From Caldilineaceae bacterium (lineage in GTDB: Bacteria; Chloroflexota; Anaerolineae; Caldilineales; Caldilineaceae): a DNA stretch of 64,000 nucleotides. How positions within the stretch are numbered: the first letter of the stretch is position 1; every line of letters starts with the position of its first letter. Both the position numbers and the translations under genes were made by a program. This document shows positions 1 to 8,970 of the stretch, piece after piece. The notes under the pieces are model-generated. The model was not told where the DNA came from and did not search any database. It saw only the letters and a program-made list of their open reading frames with translations. The DNA lies in assembly GCA_019637645.1 (NCBI GenBank), contig JAHBVH010000008.1, positions 1 through 64,000 on the forward strand, given 5' to 3'.

Positions 1-45
1 TCCAGGGTGTCTAGCTGGCGCACGTCGTCAACTAGACACCCTGGA
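1..45. terminator. Long hairpin downstream of the flippase-like gene
   Basis: Bases 1-14 (TCCAGGGTGTCTAG) are the exact reverse complement of bases 32-45, with a 17-base spacer. It lies 45 bases beyond the stop of the minus-strand gene ending at 91. There is no clear T-run, so it may stop transcription only in part, protect the 3' end, or be a repeat element cut by the window edge. Confidence 0.55.
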
Positions 46-90
46 AGCGATGAGTACCCATTGGATAGAGCGTAAGTTTTCACAAAGTCG

Positions 91-1146
91 TTACGATGGG
101 CGGGGTGCAGTGGGCGGTTCAACGGGCAGGGTTGGGGCCAGTGGGTGGGCTTGGGCCAACCGTTGGCGATTGGTCAGCCACAGAAAGCCGCCTGGCAGAC
201 TCACCACATACCCAATCAATTGCTGTAACAAACCGACGGCTGTCCCCAAAGCAAAGCCTGCGCCCATTAACTGAAACAGGCCCGCAAAGGAGAGCTGACG
301 CACGCCTAGGCCCCCCGGTGCCAAGGGCACCACCAGAAGCGCAAAGACAATGATAGGGTTAATCGCCAAAACCTCGATCAAAGAGATGGCCTGGGGCGTA
401 ACCGCACGGGCAATCAGCCAAATATTGATGCTCGTCAGGACCACGATCAGCGCGCTGCCGATGGCTGTCCACACCAGCGCATCGAGATGGGTGCGATAGA
501 CATTAAAGGCCGTGGTTAACTGCTGCCAGATCGGTAGGGTATGGGCAGAGAACGGTAGCCGCGCCAGCAAGCGTTCCAATTGTTGCTTCAGCGTTCGGCT
601 GAGGAGCGCCGCGATGATGATCAGTAAAAGCAAGGTGACAGCACTGCTGCCCAAGGCCGCGACTCGCAGAAAGAGCAGCCCCTCTGCTTCAACCGCGGCC
701 CCGTTGGGTCTGCCCAAGAGTAACATGCCCACGGCGGCAACGGCAGCCGCGCCCATAAAGACCATTAAGCCGATAAAGCGATCAATCAGGACGCTGGCCG
801 CGGCATCGGCGGCGCGGTGGGTATCGCTTGCCAATGCATAGCCACGCATAACATCACCGCCAACTTGGGCTGGCAAAAAGTTATTAAAAAATTCGGCCAT
901 CCACTGATATTGCAACAAGCGTGGCCGGGTAATGGGCAGCCCCGCGGCGTGTAACAAAAGCCCCCATTTCAACCCGCTAAGTGCAACTGCCGCGGCATAG
1001 CAAAGGGCACCCAAGAGAAGCAAGCTCTTATCCGCCGCTACCCATTTACGCCAATATTCAGCTGGATCGCCAAGCTTGGCAAAGAGATAGTAGAGCAAGC
1101 CAATGCTAACGGCGAGTTTGAGAACCGTTGTCAATCGATTACGCAT
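91..1146 (-). CDS. Flippase-like integral membrane protein (lysylphosphatidylglycerol synthase TM-region family)
   Basis: A 351-residue polytopic membrane protein, with about eight hydrophobic segments between residues 5 and 330 and a short Pro-rich tail. The opening RNRLTTVLKLAVSIGLLYYL and the region with NNFLPAQVGGDVMRGYAL around residue 90 fit the YbhN/AglD-like family, whose members include the membrane part of MprF and are thought to flip lipids or lipid-linked sugars. The conserved PGGLGVRQ near residue 278 also fits. It begins at an ATG 17 bases after the glycosyltransferase stop, so the two genes are almost certainly cotranscribed. That pairing suggests export of a glycolipid made by its neighbour (inference). 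The substrate cannot be read from sequence. Confidence 0.8.
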   Translation of the reverse strand: MRNRLTTVLKLAVSIGLLYYLFAKLGDPAEYWRKWVAADKSLLLLGALCYAAAVALSGLKWGLLLHAAGLPITRPRLLQYQWMAEFFNNFLPAQVGGDVMRGYALASDTHRAADAAASVLIDRFIGLMVFMGAAAVAAVGMLLLGRPNGAAVEAEGLLFLRVAALGSSAVTLLLLIIIAALLSRTLKQQLERLLARLPFSAHTLPIWQQLTTAFNVYRTHLDALVWTAIGSALIVVLTSINIWLIARAVTPQAISLIEVLAINPIIVFALLVVPLAPGGLGVRQLSFAGLFQLMGAGFALGTAVGLLQQLIGYVVSLPGGFLWLTNRQRLAQAHPLAPTLPVEPPTAPRPS

Positions 1147-1163
1147 GAAAATGAACGAGTCAA

Positions 1164-2105
1164 CTACATACTTACTTGTTTTCGCGCCGCCATTTCACCA
1201 TTTCGGCGAATGGTCTGTACATCTTGCTTTTGCGTCCACGCCATATTCCAAACAACGTGGCGATCGCGCCGGACCGCAAAATCATACCAGCCCAACAAAC
1301 GGCTCCAACCTTCTAGGACCGCGAGTAAAAAGAGCACCCAAATTAACTTGAAGACGCCCCACAACTCTTTGTAGGCAATGCGCATGACCCGGCCATTTTG
1401 AATGCTGCTGACTTTATAGCCGTACTTGTGTTTGAGGTACAGATGGCCGGCATGGTTGCGTCGCCGCTGACGGACAAAATCGTTAATGGTCGTTGGCCCC
1501 ACATTATAGACCACTGCATCCGGCGCATATTTGACCGTAAGCCCCAGCTTCACCACGAGCGCCTCGACAAAGGCTTCGTCCATGGCCACATCCGGCGGAA
1601 TCCGCTCAAAGACCTTGCGAAAGGCGATCATCTCACCAAGCCGCGGGATTTCCAGACAGAGCTCATGCTCCATGCGCAGCCGTAGGTGGCTCAACAGCCC
1701 CACAATATGTTCGGGCGTGTTGACGGCCATCTTTTGCGCGCCGACCATGCCGACCTCGGGGTCCGCAAACATACGCACCAGATGCTCAACCGCATATTCA
1801 TGGGGGATGGTGTCGCCACTTTCAAGGACACAGATATCGCTCTGGGCCGCAGCTAAAAAGAGATTCACCGCGCTGGTCTTGCCTTCGCGCCGCTCTTGTT
1901 CGATCAGCTTAATGCGCGAGTCGCGCTGGCTAAAGGCGCGGATGATCGGCACTGTTTGATCCGTGCAAGCACTGGCAACGACAATGATTTCGGCAATTTC
2001 GACCTTGTGTAGATGCTGGTCCAACAGGGCTTCGAGTAAGTGCGCGATGTTCTCTTCTTCGTTGTACGCTGTCACACCCACACTACAAACTAACGTTTCC
2101 CCCAT
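1164..2105 (-). CDS. Family 2 glycosyltransferase (GT-A fold)
   Basis: A 313-residue protein whose first 220 residues are a GT2 domain. It opens with CSVGVTAYNEEENIAHLLEA, the usual nucleotide-sugar binding start. The place of the metal-binding DxD is taken by VLESGDT near residue 94, and a MDEAF acidic motif near 175 and QRRRN near 213 correspond to the base (ED) and Q/RxxRW-type motifs. One or two hydrophobic segments follow residue 240, so it probably sits on the membrane. The gene lies between mutS2 (35 bases upstream) and the flippase-like gene. It likely transfers a sugar to a lipid or polyprenyl carrier (inference). Donor and acceptor are unknown. Confidence 0.85.
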   Translation of the reverse strand: MGETLVCSVGVTAYNEEENIAHLLEALLDQHLHKVEIAEIIVVASACTDQTVPIIRAFSQRDSRIKLIEQERREGKTSAVNLFLAAAQSDICVLESGDTIPHEYAVEHLVRMFADPEVGMVGAQKMAVNTPEHIVGLLSHLRLRMEHELCLEIPRLGEMIAFRKVFERIPPDVAMDEAFVEALVVKLGLTVKYAPDAVVYNVGPTTINDFVRQRRRNHAGHLYLKHKYGYKVSSIQNGRVMRIAYKELWGVFKLIWVLFLLAVLEGWSRLLGWYDFAVRRDRHVVWNMAWTQKQDVQTIRRNGEMAARKQVSM

Positions 2106-2139
2106 AATATTTTCCCGATTTCGGCTGGTAGTTTCCTAC

Positions 2140-4599
2140 TTAACTGTTGACTAAACGGGCGACGGTTACCCCGTCGCCGCCCTCCCCTTGCTCGCCGGAG
2201 CGCGCCTCTGTGATGAGTGGGTGGTGACGGAGAATATTTCGCACGGCATCACGCATGGCCCCGGTACCTTTGCCGTGGATAATGCGCACCCAAGGCAGGC
2301 GGGCCATGTACGCATGATTCAAGTAGCTCTCCATCCGATCCAGGCCCTCTTCTACACGCGCCCCGCGCAGATCTAACTCCAACCCTGGGCTTTCCTGCGC
2401 CGCCGTTGCCTGAATCCGCACCCCACTGCTCTCGATGCCCGCCGCCGCCGTTCCCTTTTGGCGTAGCTCCAGCCGCTTCAGGGGCAACTTGAGCCGGAAA
2501 TTGCCTAGCTGAACATCGGCATCGCCCACCCGCTCATTAATGGTCAGGACTTCGCCGCTGGCCTGTAGACTAGCCACCCAGACGCGGTCGCCCACTTCAA
2601 TGGGGCCGGTTAGACGTTCTTGGGCTTCGCCGGGAATGATCACCTCGCGGTTCAGCTCTTGGTCGGATTGACCACGCCGCGCCAGCTCTTTGGCAGCACG
2701 GGCCAGAAAGTCATCATGGGTGGTGCCGCTAACGGGGCCACCGCGCGCCAATTGGCGGCGCAGTTGTTCTATCTCGCCCCGCACCTGGTCCAACTCTGTC
2801 GCCATGATCTGGCGCGTCTCGGCGATGACGGCGCGGCGCGCCTCTTCGATCTTGGCTAGCTGATAGCGCAGGTCGCGCTCCAACAATTGGGCCTGGCGTT
2901 CCCGTTCCTTAGCGCGACTTTCAGCCTGCAAAGTCTCTTGTTTGGCGCGGCGAATCTCGTCCAGCAGCGCATCGGCTTCCAGGGTGTCGGGGCGCACAAT
3001 GCTCTCGGCCTTCTCGACGATGACGGGGTTTAGCCCCAAGCGGTGGGCAATGGTCAGCGCATTTGAGCGCCCAGGCAACCCAATACTCAGTTCATAGGTG
3101 GGGCTCAACGTTTCTACGTCGAATTCCACCGAGGCATTGCGGACCCCGGGTGTGCTGTGGGCATAGAGCTTTAAGTCGCTATAATGCGTCGTGGCAAAGG
3201 TGGTGATGCTCCGGTCGCGTAGATTGTCCAAGAGGGCCATGGCTAGCGCCGAGCCTTCATCGGGGTCGGTGCCAGCGCCAAGCTCATCAAAAAGCACCAA
3301 ACTGTTCGGATCGGCCTCTTCCAAAATGGCGATGATATTGGTCATGTGGCTGCTAAAAGTGCTGAGACTTTGCTCAATACTCTGCTCATCCCCAATATCG
3401 GCATAGACCCCTTCAAAGATCGACAGCTTGCTGCCCGGCTCAACCGGCAGCATCAAGCCCGATTGGGCCATGAGCACCAACAAGCCGACCGTCTTTAGGG
3501 TGACTGTCTTGCCGCCCGTATTGGGGCCAGTGATGACGATCATAAAGGTTTCGTCGTCCAGATAGACATCCACCGGCACCACGGTCTGTTGATTGAGCAT
3601 GGGGTGGCGCGCCCGGCGTAGATCGATCACAGAGCCAGGATGGGTCAACGGTTCTGCTGACACGGTGTCACTGCCATTGCTTTTGGGGGGTAACGTGGGC
3701 TTGATCGATTGAAAGGGCACCATCTCTGGCAGCGACGCTTCTAGTGTATAGGCATACTTCGCCTTGGCAAAGGTAAAGTCCAGCTCTGCCAAGATTTGCC
3801 CATTGCGCTGAATATAGACCGCTTCGTCGGCCACCAGTTCCGTCAGCTCCGTCAGAATGCGGCGGACTTCTTTATCTTCTTGCAGCTCTAGCTCGCGTAC
3901 CGCATTATTTTGCTGCACCACTTTGAGCGGCTCGATAAAGAGCGTCGCCCCACTGGCCGATTGGTCATGGACGATGCCATCAATGTTGCCCTTATACTCT
4001 GAGCGGACAGGGATGACATAGCGGCCCTGCCGTTGCGTTACCAGCGCGTCTTGGAGATAGGGCTTGACATCGCTGCTTTGGACCAAGCGATCCAAGATGG
4101 TGAGAAGGCGATCTTGGGCGATGCGTAGTTCACTGCGAATACGGGCCAACGTATCGCTGGCGCCATCCACCACTTCGCCCCGCTCGCTGATACAGCGGCT
4201 GATCTCTGCCACCACATTGTCACAGCTTTGAATATTTTGTGCCATCTCGGCCAACAGCGGAAAGCTATTTTCCAGCCGGGTCAGGGTATTGCGCAAAGCT
4301 CGTGCCCGTTGGAGGGTATGCTTGATCTCCAGAAACTCTGGGGCAAAGATCAAAGCCCCGCGCTCCGCTTTTTCCAGCTGGGTGCTCAGATCTTTGACCC
4401 CGCCAAAGCTGATGTCGCTCTTCTGTTCCAACAGTTTGTGGGCTTCGCCTGTCTGCGCCAGCCGCGTTCGCACCGTAACCAAATCATCGCTGGGGAGCAG
4501 GGCATAGGCCAAGTCCGTGCCACCACTAAACGCGCAATGTTCCGCGAGGCGCCGTAAAATCTTTTCGTATTCAAGAACTCTCAGGGCATGTGGATTCAT
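2140..4599 (-). CDS. mutS2: Endonuclease MutS2
   Basis: An 819-residue protein, normal for the family. It has a MutS-like core/lever region in the first 330 residues and an ABC-type ATPase with Walker A GPNTGGKT (about residue 355) and Walker B LVLFDELGAGTD (about 435). A coiled-coil clamp with long runs of charged residues follows (about 520-620). A C-terminal Smr nuclease domain starts at LDLRG near residue 740 and contains the IHGKGTGAMR motif. MutS2 proteins lack the mismatch-recognition domain. They suppress recombination or, as shown in Firmicutes, rescue collided ribosomes through Smr. It heads an apparent operon with the glycosyltransferase and flippase-like genes. The ATG at 4599 has no obvious Shine-Dalgarno sequence. 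Confidence 0.96.
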   Translation of the reverse strand: MNPHALRVLEYEKILRRLAEHCAFSGGTDLAYALLPSDDLVTVRTRLAQTGEAHKLLEQKSDISFGGVKDLSTQLEKAERGALIFAPEFLEIKHTLQRARALRNTLTRLENSFPLLAEMAQNIQSCDNVVAEISRCISERGEVVDGASDTLARIRSELRIAQDRLLTILDRLVQSSDVKPYLQDALVTQRQGRYVIPVRSEYKGNIDGIVHDQSASGATLFIEPLKVVQQNNAVRELELQEDKEVRRILTELTELVADEAVYIQRNGQILAELDFTFAKAKYAYTLEASLPEMVPFQSIKPTLPPKSNGSDTVSAEPLTHPGSVIDLRRARHPMLNQQTVVPVDVYLDDETFMIVITGPNTGGKTVTLKTVGLLVLMAQSGLMLPVEPGSKLSIFEGVYADIGDEQSIEQSLSTFSSHMTNIIAILEEADPNSLVLFDELGAGTDPDEGSALAMALLDNLRDRSITTFATTHYSDLKLYAHSTPGVRNASVEFDVETLSPTYELSIGLPGRSNALTIAHRLGLNPVIVEKAESIVRPDTLEADALLDEIRRAKQETLQAESRAKERERQAQLLERDLRYQLAKIEEARRAVIAETRQIMATELDQVRGEIEQLRRQLARGGPVSGTTHDDFLARAAKELARRGQSDQELNREVIIPGEAQERLTGPIEVGDRVWVASLQASGEVLTINERVGDADVQLGNFRLKLPLKRLELRQKGTAAAGIESSGVRIQATAAQESPGLELDLRGARVEEGLDRMESYLNHAYMARLPWVRIIHGKGTGAMRDAVRNILRHHPLITEARSGEQGEGGDGVTVARLVNS

Positions 4600-4932
4600 A
4601 AAATGGGGTGAACCCTACTCCTACTTTCCGGTTAAGCAACTAGGCAACCAGCATGATTTCGATTTGCTCTCACCGGCAGCCAAGCGCCTCGATTCATGGA
4701 GCAAGAGACGCAAAATCAGAACAGTCCAAAGTGGCGAATGTCATCTGCCTTCTACCCAATGATAGAACGACCTCTGATCATATCATACAGACGAACGTTC
4801 TACCAAAGCATTGTACGATCCCGAGGGGTACATCGCAAGCATGGGGGGAACGGGAAGGTAGTGGTGCCTTCCCCGTGAAGGCAGCAGCTATGTTGGGTAC
4901 TTAGGTGGTCAATGCCATGGCCTGGACGGTGG
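4600..4932. other. Intergenic region between mutS2 and era
   Basis: No gene is supported here. The only structure I see is an imperfect hairpin at 4852-4873 (GGGAAGG and CCTTCCC around an 8-base loop), which could end the era transcript on the minus strand. It has no T-run. A GAACGTTC palindrome lies at about 4793-4800. Confidence 0.4.
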
Positions 4933-6033
4933 CTACTTCTGCATGGCGTAGCCGAGTTGACGCAACATTCCGCCCCGCTTCCGCCACTTTTCCCAAACCT
5001 TCACCCATAGCTCTAAATAGACGCGCGTCTCTACGAGTTCTTCGATCGCGGGTCGGGCGGCTTTCCCAATGGCTTTGATCATGCGACCATTTTCGCCTAG
5101 GACAATGGCCTTTTGGCTTTGGCGCTCTACGTAGATCACGGCTGAGATATAGGTCATTTCAGCCGTGCGTTCGGTAAATTCATCGACTTCCACCGCAATG
5201 CCGTGGGGCACCTCTTGATCAAGCAAGTTTAGCGCCTGTTCCCGAATCAGCTCGGCGACGATAAAGCGCGTCTGCATATCTGTGACCTGATCATCAGGAT
5301 AGTAGCGCGGGCCGAGCGGTAGCTGTTGGCGTAGGGTTGTTAATAATTCCTCGATACCAGCACCGGCTTTGGCACTAAAGCGCAAAATGGTGACGGGGTG
5401 AGCGGCGCCATCCGCCGTCTGATACCAATCAAGCAGTTGACGATAATCGTTGATCCGGCTTTCGGTGGCCGCGGCATCGCCACTCCAGCGGTCCACTTGA
5501 TTCAATCCGACCAACAAAGGGGGCAACGCGCGTTGGGTATACAACTGCTGGAAGAGCGCCGTAATGGCTTCTTCTTCTTCGGTCGGTGTGCTATTCAAGT
5601 CAACCAGCCACAGCACGAGATCCGCATTCCGGATCGTCTCTTCGGCCACCGCAACCATATATTCACCAAGTTTGTGCTTGGGTTTATGGATGCCCGGCGT
5701 ATCCAAGAACATGATCTGCGCGTGATCCTCGGTGAGAATGCCCAACAATTGGTCGCGGGTGGTCTGCGGTTTGGGGCTTGTAATCGCCAACTTTTGCCCT
5801 AGCAGCCGGTTGAGCAAGGTCGATTTCCCCACATTGGGCCGGCCAATGACTGCAACAAAGCCACTATGATGGTCACTCGGCGTGGTCAGTGCTTCTGCGC
5901 GGATCACCTGCTCCCTGTCATGTTCCGTGCGGCGAGTGTTCTCCCCGTCTGTGGGCTGCGTGTCGTGCATTGCAGGTTGCCATTCCGTTTGTGGTTCAGA
6001 TGAAGCGTTACTGGTATCCATAGGAATAATCAT
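4933..6033 (-). CDS. era: GTPase Era
   Basis: A ribosome-biogenesis GTPase that binds the 3' end of 16S rRNA. The GTPase domain carries G1 GRPNVGKS (about residue 63), G2 TTRDQ, G3 DTPGI and a G4 reading NQVD in place of the commoner NKxD. A C-terminal KH domain contains GENGRMIKAIG, followed by the usual LWVKVWEKWR region. The protein is 366 residues from the ATG at 6033, against about 300 normally. The extra length is an unconserved polar N-terminus of about 55 residues rich in Thr, Asp and Glu. A TTG at 6057 and an ATG at 6021 are other possible starts, and none has a strong SD. The gene lies about 45 bases (21 from the TTG) after the NAT gene and is probably cotranscribed. Confidence 0.95.
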   Translation of the reverse strand: MIIPMDTSNASSEPQTEWQPAMHDTQPTDGENTRRTEHDREQVIRAEALTTPSDHHSGFVAVIGRPNVGKSTLLNRLLGQKLAITSPKPQTTRDQLLGILTEDHAQIMFLDTPGIHKPKHKLGEYMVAVAEETIRNADLVLWLVDLNSTPTEEEEAITALFQQLYTQRALPPLLVGLNQVDRWSGDAAATESRINDYRQLLDWYQTADGAAHPVTILRFSAKAGAGIEELLTTLRQQLPLGPRYYPDDQVTDMQTRFIVAELIREQALNLLDQEVPHGIAVEVDEFTERTAEMTYISAVIYVERQSQKAIVLGENGRMIKAIGKAARPAIEELVETRVYLELWVKVWEKWRKRGGMLRQLGYAMQK

Positions 6034-6078
6034 ACACGGAAATGGACTTCTAACCAAGTGATTGGGGGCGCGATTGCG

Positions 6079-6897
6079 TCAGAGCCCAATCTGATCCAAC
6101 GCGGCCTGAATCACCTTGCGTTCCATGCCGAAGTAGGTTGCCAGTCGCCGTGCAAGGAGCGTCTCTGGTAGGAGGACCTCAATCTTGTTGCGACGGTCAA
6201 AGGCTTCGAGCTGTAAGGGGCGGTCACTGCTGTTGAAGCGCCAAATTTTGCCGTCGATCACTTTGTTGATGATGACCTGATCCAGAAAATATCCCTGTCG
6301 TCCATAGTCGTGCATCGCTGCCAGGCGGTAGGCATCATCGGGGATCGGTTGATCTACTAGGGTGTAGATATTGCGTTTTGGATGATTGGTCCGCTCAATT
6401 TCATAAGAATCAACAAGGGTAGGGCGAATAATATACGTATGAAAATAGGCGGGCGTGCGTGTAGTTTGGTCGTTACGGAGCAGTAAGGATTTATGGAGAG
6501 GAATGCCAACATCCACCAAGCGTTTTTGACCATGCAACAAGAGAATCACGGCGGTGTGGCAGCCAAGGCGATCCCCCATATTGTTGATCGTCAAATAGCC
6601 TTCGTAGCCAAGCGAACGCAATAGTGCCAGAAAAGCGTAGTTGCTTTCAAAGCAAGTACCGCCGCCGCCCCGCTCAATGGCATCCAGCCAGAACTCTTCC
6701 GGCCAACGCGGGCACTCTTCCAGGAGGGGGGTGCGCCCACGCTTGGCAATCCGAAAGACAGACTCCCAAGGTACTTTTTGAATATAGGCACTAAGTAGTT
6801 CGTTAACTGCATGCGGTCCAGGTTTCGATGGCGGGCAGCCAAGATAGTGCATGACCCGATCACGCAGACTAGCCGGAAGTTTAGGATAGTCGAACAT
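6079..6897 (-). CDS. Arylamine N-acetyltransferase-like protein
   Basis: A 272-residue protein of the NAT family, which moves acetyl (or another acyl) from CoA to arylamines or hydrazines, or in some clusters closes amides. The Cys-His-Asp triad is visible as Cys82 in RGGGGTCFESN, His114 in LGCHTAV and Asp129 in RLVDVG. Their spacing matches known NATs (about 40 and 15 residues apart). The R-G-G-C-F-E motif has two extra residues before the Cys compared with the common RGGYCFE. The length is typical of bacterial NATs. It stands upstream of era on the same strand with no clear functional link. The natural substrate is unknown. Confidence 0.85.
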   Translation of the reverse strand: MFDYPKLPASLRDRVMHYLGCPPSKPGPHAVNELLSAYIQKVPWESVFRIAKRGRTPLLEECPRWPEEFWLDAIERGGGGTCFESNYAFLALLRSLGYEGYLTINNMGDRLGCHTAVILLLHGQKRLVDVGIPLHKSLLLRNDQTTRTPAYFHTYIIRPTLVDSYEIERTNHPKRNIYTLVDQPIPDDAYRLAAMHDYGRQGYFLDQVIINKVIDGKIWRFNSSDRPLQLEAFDRRNKIEVLLPETLLARRLATYFGMERKVIQAALDQIGL

Positions 6898-7210
6898 GAA
6901 TATCAGCAGACTTCTTTAACCCACAAAATAAACTCATCGTTAGAATTTAATCAACAGAGTCGTTAGCCGAAATTCTTTGCATCGTCTTTGCCCGCGAGAG
7001 CGACTTGCGCGACACAAACCAATTGCTTATTGCGGTTATTTTGGGCAGGCTACGAATGTTTAGATACTTTTATCCAAATAAAGATATATCTCCATCATAA
7101 CACATAGTATAGATCCCGCAAAAATAGGGGAATTAATCTAGGTGTATTGGAGGTCATAACCCCACCGCGTGGGTGAAAGCTTGGGTACTGCCTAGCTTCG
7201 CTTGAAAAAT
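6898..7210. other. AT-rich intergenic region upstream of the NAT and DUF362 genes
   Basis: No coding region is supported. The DNA is more AT-rich than its surroundings, which suits promoters for the divergent NAT (minus) and DUF362 (plus) genes. I could not assign a convincing -35/-10 pair in this part. Confidence 0.35.
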
Positions 7211-7270
7211 GTCAAATACTGTGTCAAATACTGTGTCAAATACTGTGTCAAATACTGTGTCAAATACTGT
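7211..7270 (+). repeat. Five tandem copies of a 12-bp repeat
   Basis: The unit GTCAAATACTGT occurs five times in exact head-to-tail order (7211, 7223, 7235, 7247, 7259), followed by GCAAAAAAAA. There are no spacers, so this is a minisatellite and not a CRISPR. It lies about 100 bases before the promoter of the DUF362 gene and could be a length-variable locus. Confidence 0.95.
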
Positions 7271-7366
7271 GCAAAAAAAATGTGGGTTTTATCCCCTAAT
7301 ATATGACGAAGTTCGCGATTACCCCGTTTACCCGCGTCTCCTTACATGGCAGATTCAAGCGCTATT

Positions 7367-7375
7367 TGCTATAAT
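7367..7375 (+). promoter_or_regulatory. Extended -10 promoter for the DUF362 gene
   Basis: TGCTATAAT is a perfect TGn extended -10 element. A weak -35 (TGGCAG, 7347-7352) lies 17 bases upstream. Start of transcription would be near 7382, giving a long leader of about 300 bases that includes two palindromic elements. Confidence 0.5.
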
Positions 7376-7410
7376 AGTTAGGACTTACGTAGTTGGTTGG
7401 TACAACCAGA

Positions 7411-7441
7411 GACCTGACAAGTTTGGAAAACTTATCAGGTT
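7411..7441. repeat. Palindromic repeat, CCTGAC family
   Basis: An imperfect inverted repeat with arms ACCTGACAAGTTT and AAACTTATCAGGT, one C-A mismatch, and a loop of a few bases. It is a relative of the elements at 18961, 27660, 40216, 54506 and 58453. It sits in the leader of the DUF362 gene. Confidence 0.7.
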
Positions 7442-7524
7442 TGTCCAAGTGCGTAACTTCTAAATAGGGTAAACTGCCGACTAGAAATGCCCTATCCCCC
7501 GTACTGCTACGCTTAAGAAACGGT

Positions 7525-7609
7525 ACACCTGACAGCTTTTCAAAAAGCTTGTACCCCGTTGGCTCTGTGGTCCCCACAACCGCCAACGCAAGATTTTGTC
7601 AGCAGGTGT
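7525..7609. repeat. Nested palindromic element (outer CCTGACA arms, inner GTTGGC hairpin)
   Basis: Outer arms ACACCTGACA (7525-7534) and TGTCAGCAGGTGT (7597-7609) enclose a second hairpin with arms GTTGGC (7558-7563) and GCCAAC (7582-7587) and a central TGTGG/CCACA. The same inner hairpin reappears twice near 34350-34430, again inside CCTGAC/GTCAGG arms. It looks like a composite dispersed repeat. Confidence 0.75.
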
Positions 7610-7690
7610 GGACGAGTCGTATCCTCTTTTGCACAGTTTCTCAGGCACGGTCATCTATGTGATCAACGTTTGCATAAAGGAAGAGCTCCC

Positions 7691-8968
7691 ATGAATCAAG
7701 AAGCCATACAGTCCCAAGCGACAGAACGCTCGAATGCGTATCAAGTGCGTGCCGTCCATTGTGATTATCGCGCGACCGAAGCGGGTATCTATGAAGCGCT
7801 CAAGCGCGCCACCGATCCCCTCACCGAGACGTGGACGCGGCTGCGCAAGGCCAAACGGATTGGGATCAAGTTTAACCATGACAAGGAGATCAAAAACCGG
7901 GTCTATTTTGAAGGAAATCTGCAACAGTTAGTCAGCCACAAAGTGGCTCGCGCCTTTTTGCGCCTATTGCGCGAACGGACTGACGCCCATCTGGTCGCGC
8001 CCGATGTCAGCTTTTACACGATGTATAATGGTGCGACTTTAGAGCAGACCTGCACCTTTGCGTCGATCTTCAAGGAGTTTGGCGTTGAATATATCAATGG
8101 CATTGAGCCGCCCTACAAAACCGTGAGTGTGCCAGGGGGTGGCCAGATGTTTCGCCAATATGTGTTGCCGGCTGGTGCAGTCGATGTCGATGAATTTATC
8201 TCGGTTGCAAAGCTAAAAAATCATGCGTTTATGGGCGTTACCTTGTCACTCAAAAATCTCTTTGGCCTGATGCCCGGCGAGCCCAATGGCCACACCCGCA
8301 CCTATTTCCATCATCTGGTGCGTATGCCTTATATGCTGGCCGATCTAGGCCGTATCTTCAACCCAACGCTCTGTCTGATTGATGGCTTGGTTGGGCAAGC
8401 AGGGATGGAGTGGGGCAAAGGGCGGGGCGATGGCCCCGGGCGCATCTGCAACACCCTCATCGCCGGGAACCATACCATCGCCACCGATGCTTGTGCCGCC
8501 CACCTCATGGGCCATGATCCGCAAAGCGATTGGCTGACGCAACCATTCCTGCGCGATCGCAACTCGCTCCTGGTGGCCGCCGAAGCCGGTTTTGGCACAG
8601 TTAACCTCGACGAGATCGACTTCCAATCCGAAGTAACCGCGCCGGTTGGACAATTCTACTCAGTGCAGACCGACCCCACGGAAATTAATATTAGCTGGCG
8701 GCGCACCACCGCTGAGCAAGCGCTCTATTACACCGATCAGCAGCGCAAACTCGTCGACAAATATGCTGGCGAATATATCCTCCTCCAAGAAGGCGAAGTC
8801 CGCTGGCATGATCCCGTCAGCGATCTGCGGGTCAGTCGGCGTGTCTTAGCTGGCGACAGGCCCGAGCAAGCCATGTGGATGAAATATGTCGATCCCGACG
8901 AAGAAGAAGGCGAGCACTTCAGCGTCTACGACACCGCCTTCGCCCAAGCCAAGGCCGTCGCGACATAG
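7691..8968 (+). CDS. DUF362 domain protein
   Basis: A 425-residue protein. The DUF362 core is recognisable from the KLKNHAFMGVTLSLKNLFGL stretch near residue 175, the LIDGLVGQAGMEWG region and the later TDACAAHLMG. DUF362 proteins are often fused to ferredoxin domains, and no Cys-rich 4Fe-4S motif is present here. The biochemical function of the family is not established. The start chosen is the ATG at 7691, preceded by AAAGGAAG. The frame stays open upstream to 7559, but that part reads through the palindromic repeat and is unlikely to be coding. The stop codon is followed within two bases by the tandem hairpin array. Confidence 0.85.
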   Translation: MNQEAIQSQATERSNAYQVRAVHCDYRATEAGIYEALKRATDPLTETWTRLRKAKRIGIKFNHDKEIKNRVYFEGNLQQLVSHKVARAFLRLLRERTDAHLVAPDVSFYTMYNGATLEQTCTFASIFKEFGVEYINGIEPPYKTVSVPGGGQMFRQYVLPAGAVDVDEFISVAKLKNHAFMGVTLSLKNLFGLMPGEPNGHTRTYFHHLVRMPYMLADLGRIFNPTLCLIDGLVGQAGMEWGKGRGDGPGRICNTLIAGNHTIATDACAAHLMGHDPQSDWLTQPFLRDRNSLLVAAEAGFGTVNLDEIDFQSEVTAPVGQFYSVQTDPTEINISWRRTTAEQALYYTDQQRKLVDKYAGEYILLQEGEVRWHDPVSDLRVSRRVLAGDRPEQAMWMKYVDPDEEEGEHFSVYDTAFAQAKAVAT

Positions 8969-8970
8969 GG

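Noticed and set aside
4793..4800. SOS box (GAACGTTC)
   Set aside because: The known Gram-positive box has a 4-base gap between GAAC and GTTC; here there is none, and mutS2/era are not typical SOS genes.
4852..4873. Intrinsic terminator for era
   Set aside because: Stem is only seven bases and no T-run follows on either strand, so it was not listed as a terminator.
7211..7270. Possible CRISPR array
   Set aside because: The 12-base units are directly joined without spacers, so it is a simple tandem repeat.
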